This document shows, in pieces, positions 16,422-21,416 of a stretch of DNA of 21,416 bases; within the stretch, counting starts at the first letter, position 1, and the number at the start of each line of letters is the position of its first letter. Source of the stretch: a virus. The position numbers and the translations under genes are program-made. The DNA lies in IMG/VR virus record IMGVR_UViG_3300047666_000532, positions 1 to 21,416 of that record; one strand, 5' to 3'. The notes under the pieces are model-generated. The model had not been told where the DNA came from. It made no database searches and saw only the letters and a list, made by a program, of their open reading frames with translations.

Positions 16422-16637
16422 CTAGGCTCCTAGAACTGTCTTGGGTGTGGTCATGCCGGCCGGGCCGCGCGTCGCGCCCAGTACGGCTGTCGGGGCCCGG
16501 CTTCGGAGGGACCCGGCGGCGGATGCCGAGGCGCGAGGTGTCTGGCCCGTAGCGCCCGCGATGCGGACAGGGGCCCTACCGGCCGCCGTGGGTGCCGGGG
16601 CACTCTGCACCGGCATGGAGGGTTGGCTCATACACAT
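16422..16637 (-). CDS. Small Ala/Pro/Thr-rich protein between terminase and portal
   Basis: 71 residues; ATG at 16637 with AAGGAG seven bases upstream, a better site than most here, and a stop one base before the portal start. It is rich in Ala, Pro, Ser, Thr, Gly and Arg with no acidic residues, begins MCMSQPSMPVQ and ends TTPKTVLGA. The composition predicts disorder and a high pI. I do not recognise a family. Small genes in this position exist in several podoviruses; a DNA-binding or minor head role is a guess. The unusual composition could in part reflect GC bias, but the ribosome binding site and tight spacing support a real gene. Confidence 0.65.
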   Translation of the reverse strand: MCMSQPSMPVQSAPAPTAAGRAPVRIAGATGQTPRASASAAGSLRSRAPTAVLGATRGPAGMTTPKTVLGA

Positions 16638-16670
16638 GCTGTGCTCCTTGCGTGGTTTTGCGGACCCTAC

Positions 16671-18179
16671 TCATAGGTCCGCGTGTGGGTCAAACACCTC
16701 GTTGCCGTTGGCGCGGCCTCGCGCCTCAGGCCGGTCGGTGGGGTTGGCAGCTCGAGTAGCCGTGACGCTGATCGGCACGTCGCGCTTCACCACGGGCTCC
16801 GCGAAGCTCAACGCCAGCGCGTCGGCCCTATCGGGGGATGCCATCTGCAGCCGCTTCATGTCCTCCTTGGACATCAGCAAGATCGTGCCGTCCGGGCGTG
16901 GTTTGGTCTGGATCGCGTTTAGGTCGGTGCGCAGCTTCTCGTCGACAGGCAGGCAGCCGCCGCTCTCCAGCCACTCGATGATGTCGCTGTACATCTCGGC
17001 GCGCTTGTTCGCGAAGCCGGGCTTACTGGCCCCGGACCCGAAGCCGATCAGTCGCCAGTCGCGGCCGATGGTGATGCCGTACGAGTAGATGCCGGTACCC
17101 CAGCCGATGTCGATGAACACGGCGTCGGCGTCGTGCATCACCTCGTAGTTGGCGACGATCCGGCCCACCTCGATGTCGTTGGTGTTGCGCGCCATCGTCT
17201 CGAGGATCTTGAACACGAGGCCCTGCCGCATGCCGATCACCAGCTCGTCATCACCAGTCCACGCAGGGTCGACCGTGATGATCTTGGGCGCGAACTCGTA
17301 CGACGTGGCAGGCAGGTGGCGGCCCATCGCAGCGTCGACGAGGTGCCCCGGGATCATCTGACGGCTGGACTGGCGTGGGAACTGGCCCAGCACGCGCACG
17401 CGGGCCACGTCGCTGTCCGCGCCGTATTTGTCCACGATGTCTTGCAGGACTTTCTTGTTGGTGCCCTCCACTGTCAAGCTGGAGATGTTGTAGGTCTTCC
17501 ACAGGTGCCGGTCTGCTGTGAAGCAGTTGCGGAACTCGCCGGTCGCCTGTGTCGGGTTCCCGAAGACGATGAAGATCAGCACGGTGTCCGCGTCGGTCAA
17601 GGCTCCGAGGATAACTTGCCAGATGCCTGCGTCGATGCCTGAGGCCTCATCCATCATCACGACCACCGCGCGCCCCTTGGCGTGCAGGCCTTGGAACGCT
17701 TCGGTGTTGGTCGCGGACCAAGGCGTCAGGTCGAGCCGGTGCTGCTCGGGGTTCTCGGCCAGCTTGATGCTCAGCGTGTCGACGTCGAACAGGTCCCCGT
17801 ACGCGGACTTCTTGACCCAGTAGCCGATCTCCGGCGAGGTCTTCGTGCGGAGCTGGTTCTCAGTGTTAGCGGTCATCAGGATGCGGGGGCGGTCGAACAC
17901 GCTCAACGCCCACGTGCTGACAAACCCCATCGCTGCTGTCTTACCGATGCCGTGGCCTGATGCCACCGCGATCCGGCAGACGTCGAACCGCGTCGCCGGG
18001 TTCTGCAGGTGCACCGCGATGTCGTTGAGCACCTCGGCCTGCCACGCGCGGATGTCCTCATGCTCGAATGGCGTACCCGGCACACCCCACGGCCATGCGT
18101 GCTCCGTGAACAGGAGCGGGTCGTAGCGCGCTCGGTTTGCGAAGGCGGCCAGCGTCGCTCGTTCGGCGCTACTCAGCAT
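16671..18179 (-). CDS. terL: Terminase large subunit (packaging ATPase/nuclease)
   Basis: 502 residues. The ATPase half has Walker A GHGIGKT (75-81), Walker B VVVMMDEAS (172-180; Asp177, Glu178) and coupling motif FGNPT (207-211). The RNase H-like nuclease half has the expected acidic residues at ITVDPAWTGDD (Asp304), AVFIDIGWGTG (Asp357) and SPDRADAL (Asp450/Asp453). It cuts concatemeric DNA and pumps it through the portal. The start overlaps the small subunit gene by 11 bases and has AGGGGG upstream. No truncation or missing catalytic residue is seen, so the enzyme should be active. DNA end type (cos or headful) cannot be told from this. Confidence 0.95.
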   Translation of the reverse strand: MLSSAERATLAAFANRARYDPLLFTEHAWPWGVPGTPFEHEDIRAWQAEVLNDIAVHLQNPATRFDVCRIAVASGHGIGKTAAMGFVSTWALSVFDRPRILMTANTENQLRTKTSPEIGYWVKKSAYGDLFDVDTLSIKLAENPEQHRLDLTPWSATNTEAFQGLHAKGRAVVVMMDEASGIDAGIWQVILGALTDADTVLIFIVFGNPTQATGEFRNCFTADRHLWKTYNISSLTVEGTNKKVLQDIVDKYGADSDVARVRVLGQFPRQSSRQMIPGHLVDAAMGRHLPATSYEFAPKIITVDPAWTGDDELVIGMRQGLVFKILETMARNTNDIEVGRIVANYEVMHDADAVFIDIGWGTGIYSYGITIGRDWRLIGFGSGASKPGFANKRAEMYSDIIEWLESGGCLPVDEKLRTDLNAIQTKPRPDGTILLMSKEDMKRLQMASPDRADALALSFAEPVVKRDVPISVTATRAANPTDRPEARGRANGNEVFDPHADL

Positions 18180-18633
18180 CGATCACCCCCTGCATGCCGC
18201 CGAGCATCTCACCCCAGCCTGCGCCCCGGTTGATCTCAATGGTCGTCTTCTCTCGCCACTTATCCGGGCGGCGGTTCTTCAACCAGTTCAGTGATGCGCC
18301 AGCGTCGGGCACCAAGACGCGCTCGCTGACCGTGACGTCCTCACGGCGCGTGCCATCCTTGTCAACGTAGTTGCGGGTCGATGTCTCTCGGTACTCAAAC
18401 CCGGTGGCTCGGTCGAAGAAACTGTCCTCCACGCGGTCGTCAGCTGATGCGCGCACGCGTAGTACCTGTTCCTTGAACGGGGGATGGTTATCCATCAGCT
18501 CGTAGTACTTGTCCTTACTCATTCGCAGGTGTCGCGTCAGCGCGAGCACGGTGCCTGAGCCGTCCGTGTACTCAGCCACTCTCGCGGTGGCCTCGTCAGG
18601 CGTCAGTGTGGGTCTACCGGGTGGTCTGGGCAT
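18169..18633 (-). CDS. terS: Terminase small subunit
   Basis: 154 residues. The N-terminal third (PDEATARVAEYTDGSGTVLA, RHLRMSKDKYYELM) reads as a helix-turn-helix DNA-binding domain. The C-terminal NWLKNRRPDKWREKTTIEIN is a hallmark of phage small terminase subunits. It recognises the packaging site and feeds DNA to the large subunit, whose gene overlaps its 3' end by 11 bases. ATG at 18633 has an excellent AGGAG eight bases upstream, and a strong hairpin just before the gene suggests this begins its own transcription or processing unit. Confidence 0.88.
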   Translation of the reverse strand: MPRPPGRPTLTPDEATARVAEYTDGSGTVLALTRHLRMSKDKYYELMDNHPPFKEQVLRVRASADDRVEDSFFDRATGFEYRETSTRNYVDKDGTRREDVTVSERVLVPDAGASLNWLKNRRPDKWREKTTIEINRGAGWGEMLGGMQGVIDAE

Positions 18634-18684
18634 ATGTAGCTCCTCTAGTGTTGAGGCATGCTACATCAAGTACCCTGAAACGAG

Positions 18685-18709
18685 CAAGCCCCGCGCGAGG
18701 CGGGGCTTG
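18685..18709 (-). terminator. Hairpin terminator between the small-gene cluster and the terminase genes
   Basis: CAAGCCCCGC-GCGAG-GCGGGGCTTG is a perfect ten-base, GC-rich stem with a five-base loop, eight bases after the stop of the 158-residue gene. On the minus strand it is followed by CTCGTTTCAG, a weak T stretch, so termination is probably partial. It is the best terminator-like hairpin in the window. Confidence 0.65.
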
Positions 18710-18716
18710 TGGTTGT

Positions 18717-19193
18717 TCAGGGGGCGGTGGGCCAGTCGGTGGTGGTCGGGGGTCCGAACACAATGGTCTTCACAGGCACTTCCGGGTGGCGGCGCGCTAG
18801 CGACGCCGCCCAACCCACGGTGCCTCTTCGGTAGCTTGCGTGGCCCCGCGCGGGAGCCCGCTCAGCTGGTGGCTGGTTAGCTGGGCCCATGAACCAGCCG
18901 TCAGCCGCGAGGCCGGGCCTAGCCGTAAACAGGTGCACCAAGCCGTTGGCGTTCCGCGCCATGAACTTGAAGTCTTCATGGACGTGCGACCATGCGATAC
19001 TGTCCGGCGTCGTGTTGACGACCCGGTACACGCTGGTCTGCTTCAGGCCGCCCGCTGCCGCACTGCGCGGCACTGGCTCCCATTCCGGCACAGCGCCCCG
19101 GTACACGATCAGCGAGTGCGCTTGTTGGATAGCGCGCTGCTCTGCGAGCAGTAGCAGCCCATAGGGTGTGGTGTTTTGGTGCATATCTCTCAT
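18717..19193 (-). CDS. Conserved-looking phage protein of unknown function
   Basis: 158 residues. The start is ATG at 19193 (MRDMHQNTTPYG), which has AGAGGA six bases upstream and overlaps the previous stop as ATGA; a TTG seven codons earlier is less likely. The middle reads VYRVVNTTPDSIAWSHVHED, then FKFMARNANGLVHLFTARP and DGWFMG, and near the end WAASLARRHPE. This 'YR ... dfKf-AR--dG-v--ft--P ... W--SL--RP' layout is one I have seen in uncharacterised phage proteins, but no function is known to me. No signal peptide, membrane segment or catalytic motif is visible. It is the last gene before the hairpin and terminase genes. Confidence 0.72.
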   Translation of the reverse strand: MRDMHQNTTPYGLLLLAEQRAIQQAHSLIVYRGAVPEWEPVPRSAAAGGLKQTSVYRVVNTTPDSIAWSHVHEDFKFMARNANGLVHLFTARPGLAADGWFMGPANQPPAERAPARGHASYRRGTVGWAASLARRHPEVPVKTIVFGPPTTTDWPTAP

Positions 19194-19498
19194 GCTTTTT
19201 CCTCTTCGATCCAAAGTTTAATCAGCTTGCGGAGCATCGCGGTGGCTTCCTTCAGCTCACCGCGACGCAGCGTGTCGTAGGCCCAGCGCACCTGTGACCG
19301 GTGGCTCAGCGGTAGGTGGGGCTCGGCGGGCGGCGCGCTGGGCGCGACCCCAAGGGCTTTGACGACGCGATCCACCGCGTCGTCGAGTTCGTCGATCAGA
19401 GCCTGCTTATCCGCGCCGGGTATCGCAGGCTGCGTAGCCGCTGCCGTAGCCAGTTGGTCGATGGCCTCAACGGCCACACGGGCGAAGCCCGAACCCAC
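19190..19498 (-). CDS. Small helical protein of unknown function
   Basis: 102 residues with GTG at 19498; this start shares a base with the TAG of the upstream 48-residue gene (TAGTG) and has GGTGG eight bases upstream. A TTG at 19543 would add 15 residues but overlaps the upstream gene by 46 bases. Residues about 7-50 are Ala/Asp-rich helix (AIDQLATAAAT, LIDELDDAVDRVVKALG), 51-60 a Pro-rich linker, and the end (RWAYDTLRRGELKEATAMLR, IKLWIEEEKA) an amphipathic helix pair. Not recognised. The stop overlaps the next start (ATGA), so the four small genes are coupled. Confidence 0.6.
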   Translation of the reverse strand: MGSGFARVAVEAIDQLATAAATQPAIPGADKQALIDELDDAVDRVVKALGVAPSAPPAEPHLPLSHRSQVRWAYDTLRRGELKEATAMLRKLIKLWIEEEKA

Positions 19499-19644
19499 TA
19501 GCGCAGCCACCAGACGTCTGCCCAGAAGACGTCGGCGTGCCAACCCCTAGGGCCCTTGATCAGGTTGCAGTTCTCCCACGCCCACTTGCGGTCGGCGTGG
19601 GTGCTGCGGCGGCGGCGCTTCCAACGGATGCTGCGACACTTCAC
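19498..19644 (-). CDS. 48-residue Trp/Arg-rich small protein
   Basis: GTG at 19644 overlaps the stop of the membrane protein gene as GTGA, with AGGTGG seven bases upstream. It ends with TAG at 19498, which touches the next GTG. The product is strikingly biased: six Trp, about ten Arg, two Cys; it begins VKCRSIRWKRRRRS and ends ADVFWADVWWLR. The overlap pattern on both sides and the basic-then-aromatic composition argue for a real gene, although it partly overlaps a longer reading of the next gene. It fills a gap of about 97 bases that would otherwise be unexplained. Function unknown; a nucleic-acid or membrane-surface binding peptide is possible. Confidence 0.55.
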   Translation of the reverse strand: MKCRSIRWKRRRRSTHADRKWAWENCNLIKGPRGWHADVFWADVWWLR

Positions 19645-19973
19645 AGCCCACCACCTGTCATGAGGTAGCGCAGGATCAGGCTGATCACGAAGCCGGTGGC
19701 GGCCCCGAAGATCGCGTACGAGAGCAGCCCGTCTGCCCGACCTGCTCGGCGGCCCCTGTCGAAGCCCTCAAGCGTGAGCTTGAAAGTGACCTTGGAGAGC
19801 TCGTCGAGCTCCCGCCGGAGCCTGAAAGCCTCCGCTCGGTGACCGGCGACCTCGCGCCGGGCGTCGTCACCCAACTGACCAGTGAGCGCAAGGGCCTCGA
19901 TCAGGTCACGAGGCGGCGTGTCCTCGGTGATCTCCCGCCCGCCGAAGTACAGCGTTGTTTTCTCGTCTTTCAT
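19641..19973 (-). CDS. Single-pass membrane protein with coiled coil
   Basis: 110 residues; ATG at 19973 with AAGGAG about seven bases upstream. The N-terminal 36 residues are acidic (MKDEKTTLYFGGREITEDTP). Residues 37-62 form a charged coiled-coil helix (RREVAGHRAEAFRLRRELDE). Basic FDRGRRAGRADG (71-82) precedes one membrane helix at about 83-105 (LLSYAIFGAATGFVISLILR, then YLM). The layout is tail-anchored with the bulk in the cytoplasm. It is the first gene after the repeat-rich control region, probably under the promoter there. No holin, spanin or superinfection-exclusion family was recognised, though such a role is possible given size and topology. Confidence 0.7.
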   Translation of the reverse strand: MKDEKTTLYFGGREITEDTPPRDLIEALALTGQLGDDARREVAGHRAEAFRLRRELDELSKVTFKLTLEGFDRGRRAGRADGLLSYAIFGAATGFVISLILRYLMTGGGL

Positions 19974-19999
19974 CGGTTCTCTCCTTGGTTTGCGACCCT

Positions 20000-20029
20000 T
20001 AAGTACCTGAGGTAGTACTAACCTGTCAA
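20000..20029 (-). promoter_or_regulatory. Candidate promoter with a TAGTACTA palindrome in its spacer
   Basis: On the minus strand a perfect -35 box TTGACA (20029-20024) is followed after 18 bases by TACTTA (20005-20000), a weak -10 box. The expected transcript starts about 20 bases before the ribosome binding site of the membrane protein gene. The eight-base palindrome TAGTACTA (20020-20013) sits between the boxes, where a bound repressor would block polymerase. A transcript from here could also supply the terminase and structural genes if the hairpin at 18.7 kb is leaky. Confidence 0.5.
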
Positions 20030-20330
20030 CGCGTCATGTATCCAATGTATCCAATGTATCCACTTTTTCCTACGCGGGGCTGTGAAAAAGAACAAACCCC
20101 CTAGTACTACTCCTCATTTATTTTTCTCCACACTTTTATAGGGGTTTATTTGGATACATGGATACATTTGGGGGTTTTCAACGGCTTAGGGGGGATACAT
20201 TTAGGGTACAGATCTGGATACATGGCCAGAAAAGTGGATACATCGCCGCGACCGCCCGCCTAGTACTCTGCGCGCGCGCCGGGACGCTGCCACCTTAGGT
20301 TGAGTTCCCTCCAGATCACTCGCTAGTACT
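20013..20330. repeat. Four TAGTACT(A) palindromic sites
   Basis: TAGTACTA at 20013-20020 and 20102-20109, and TAGTACT at 20261-20267 and 20324-20330 (the last three preceded by C, giving CTAGTACT). All four fall within 320 bases of non-coding DNA. The core AGTACT is self-complementary, as expected of an operator for a dimeric regulator. They are interleaved with, but distinct from, the GGATACAT repeats. Confidence 0.7.
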
Positions 20331-20389
20331 GCAAAATGTATCCACTTTTCCGGCCATGTATCCGCATGTATCCATCCAAGTGGATACAT
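20036..20389. repeat. Twelve-copy GGATACAT / ATGTATCC repeat array
   Basis: ATGTATCC begins at 20036, 20045, 20054, 20336, 20356 and 20366; its complement GGATACAT begins at 20152, 20160, 20193, 20216, 20236 and 20382. Three copies at 20036-20061 are tandem with a nine-base period. Several copies carry a longer unit, ATGTATCCACTTTT (20054, 20336 and reversed at 20230). The number, conservation and both-orientation layout next to a primase/helicase gene suggest iterons of a replication origin or a cluster of regulator sites. No known protein is assigned to this sequence. Confidence 0.85.
20216..20363. repeat. 28-base inverted repeat, 27 of 28 matched
   Basis: The 28 bases at 20216-20243 are the reverse complement of 20336-20363 with a single difference. 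Each arm has a GGATACAT copy at both ends around a core of GGCCAGAAAAGT or its complement. The arms are 92 bases apart, and that spacer holds two TAGTACT sites and the CGCGCGCG run. Such long arms point to a cruciform, a looping site, or duplication of a two-site unit. Confidence 0.85.
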
Positions 20390-20390
20390 G
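20365..20390 (-). other. Ten-base inverted repeat just after the primase/helicase stop
   Basis: CATGTATCCA-TCCAAG-TGGATACATG forms a perfect ten-base stem with a six-base loop, starting two bases past the stop codon. It is made of two array copies facing each other. There is no T-run on the minus strand, so it is as likely a protein-binding palindrome as a transcript end. Confidence 0.5.
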
Positions 20391-20392
20391 GA

Positions 20393-21416
20393 TTAGGCGG
20401 TTTTAGGCTCCAGTTGCGCGACGTCGTGGCCGATCTGGGCCGCGAGTTTTGCGCGCTCTGCGAGCGGCACGGTACCATCGCAATACGGCAGCGTCAGGAT
20501 CACGTTCTTACGCACGTCGGCGCTGTCGAACCCGTAGCGGTAGCTGCCCTTGAAGCACCACGCGCTCCTCGCGTCATTCGCGATAGCCTCGAACCCGGTG
20601 GTCGGCGCGGTGAGCTGTCGCACCTCTACCTTAATGCGCCCCTTCTCGATAGGCGGCGTGCGGCCGAGGGTCGACGCGATCTCAGTGTAGACCGCCTCTG
20701 TGATGGAGGTCAGCGTGCCGCCCACGACACCTCGCATGGCGAGCTTGCGCAGCACGTTTCGGAGGGCAGGCTCCACGTACCCTTCGGCACCCTCGATCAT
20801 CGCCAGCTTGGCGTCGGTGTCGAGCGTCTCACCCATCCTGACGACGTCGCGGCTTGTGACCGGGACCTCTTCCATCCAGTCGATGATCGCGGCCATCGCG
20901 CCGTCGGTGACGTCGCCTGTCTCGACAGGCCTCACGAACTGCAGGTACCGCTGCACCAGCGCGTCGCGGGAGTACAGCCGAGGCCCGTTCGATAGAACCG
21001 TGATCCGCCGGTCGGTCGGTTTGATCGGTATCGCCGCGATGTTGTTCGTGGCCCCGAGAAACGAGAAGTACGCCCGACCCTCGCGGCTCTTCACAAACTT
21101 CTCGGTAAACATCTGCACGTCCTGACCCGGCTCGATCAGCTCTTTGATCCGCTCGTACCCGGCCTCTCGGTCTTTATAGCTGCTCACGCCCACCAGCAGC
21201 TCCGCCACGGTGACCAGCACGCAGTTGCGGCCCCAGTCGTTGTATTGAGACTGCGATCCCGTCCCAGTGAACGCACCGGAGCTGACCGCCTTAGCCGCGC
21301 GGCCGTGGATGTGCTTGAGCAGGCTGAATAGGATGCCGCGACCGCTGCCGCCGTCCGGCGACACCATCACAACGCCCTGCCCCCGCACGTGCGGCCGCTG
21401 CCACAACACCCGCATC
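20393..21416 (-). CDS. Replicative primase/helicase, DUF5906-type, C-terminal part; partial
   Basis: About 340 residues are visible; the gene starts beyond the right edge, so the first Met in frame is internal. Visible helicase marks, numbered from that Met: a Walker A-like loop SPDGGSGRG (19-27) where the usual Lys is Arg26; a Walker B-like strand NCVLVTVAE (64-72); and a sensor/arginine segment FLGATNNIAAIPIKPTDRRI (119-138), which matches the 'SN---lp-d--DRR' region of SF3-like phage and plasmid primase/helicases. The C-terminal 120 residues are not diagnostic. It would unwind DNA at the replication fork and, with an N-terminal primase part not seen here, prime synthesis. It lies next to the repeat-rich region, supporting a replication role for that DNA. 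Confidence 0.75.
   Translation of the reverse strand, partial: MRVLWQRPHVRGQGVVMVSPDGGSGRGILFSLLKHIHGRAAKAVSSGAFTGTGSQSQYNDWGRNCVLVTVAELLVGVSSYKDREAGYERIKELIEPGQDVQMFTEKFVKSREGRAYFSFLGATNNIAAIPIKPTDRRITVLSNGPRLYSRDALVQRYLQFVRPVETGDVTDGAMAAIIDWMEEVPVTSRDVVRMGETLDTDAKLAMIEGAEGYVEPALRNVLRKLAMRGVVGGTLTSITEAVYTEIASTLGRTPPIEKGRIKVEVRQLTAPTTGFEAIANDARSAWCFKGSYRYGFDSADVRKNVILTLPYCDGTVPLAERAKLAAQIGHDVAQLEPKTA

Larger units (their letters stand above)
19974..20392. other. Non-coding control region (candidate replication origin / operator region)
   Basis: About 420 bases without a credible gene, in a window where most gaps are under 100. Besides the two repeat families it has an AT-rich patch at about 20081-20155 (with TTTATTTTTCTCC and TTTTATAGGGGTTTATTTGG), which could be an easily melted element, and an alternating CGCGCGCG run near 20270-20279. 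A minus-strand TATAAAA at 20140-20134 could be a -10 box, with GGATACAT copies lying where its -35 region would be. This combination is typical of phage origins or early/late control regions, but no function is proven. Confidence 0.6.

Noticed and set aside
19194-19214. TTG start seven codons upstream of the 158-residue protein
   Set aside because: It would overlap the upstream gene further, and its codons contain the AGAGGA that serves the ATG at 19193.
20201-20389. Minus-strand 62-codon frame in the control region
   Set aside because: It begins inside repeat copies, has no proper ribosome binding site, and its product is repeat-derived (MYPLGWIH, WIHF, CIHF) with no other support.
20036-20389. 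CRISPR array
   Set aside because: The repeats are only eight to ten bases, occur in both orientations and have irregular spacing.
20336-20995. Plus-strand open frame of 219 codons starting in the repeat array
   Set aside because: It is antisense to the primase/helicase gene and its first residues are simply translated repeat units.

Overview
The window is a late (structural) region of a tailed double-stranded DNA phage with a short tail (podovirus type), or of a related prophage. Every gene I accept is on the minus strand, so transcription runs from the right edge to the left. The DNA is GC-rich by eye, genes are packed with ATGA/TAATG-type junctions, and start sites have clear purine-rich ribosome binding sites. 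This suggests a GC-rich proteobacterial host, which cannot be named from the sequence. No integrase, repressor, tRNA or CRISPR array is seen, so lifestyle is undecided.

Layout in transcription order. (1) 21416-20393: C-terminal part of a replicative primase/helicase of the DUF5906 (SF3-like) type, cut by the right edge. (2) 20392-19974: a non-coding control region of about 420 bases that differs from the rest. It holds twelve copies of GGATACAT in both orientations, a 28-base near-perfect inverted repeat, four TAGTACT(A) palindromes, an AT-rich patch and a likely promoter; it is a strong candidate for a replication origin and/or operator cluster. (3) 19973-18717: four small genes of unknown function, translationally coupled, starting with a single-pass membrane protein and closed by a perfect GC-rich hairpin. 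(4) 18633-16671: small and large terminase subunits. (5) 16637-10758: a small Ala/Pro/Thr-rich protein, T7 gp8-type portal, Bbp19-like protein, scaffold, major capsid protein, Bbp16-type cement protein, a disordered-tail protein, and the gp11-like tail adaptor. (6) 10754-8442: the large tail nozzle (gp12-like). (7) 8449 to the left edge: an ejection-protein set matching T7 gp13, gp14, gp15 and gp16 in order; the last gene runs out of the window.

The head genes (scaffold, capsid, cement) look like those of Bordetella phage BPP-1, while the tail adaptor, nozzle and ejection proteins follow the T7 plan. The genes together cover genome packaging (terminase), procapsid assembly (portal, scaffold, capsid, cement), a short non-contractile tail (adaptor, nozzle), and proteins ejected into the host at infection.

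The most unusual points are: (a) the gp15-like ejection protein contains an NlpC/P60-CHAP-type amidase domain in which the catalytic Cys and His are replaced by Ala and Arg; (b) the giant last gene carries a methyltransferase domain resembling CmoA (carboxy-SAM synthase) over its whole length, followed by a DUF3293-like domain; (c) the repeat-dense control region at 20.0-20.4 kb.
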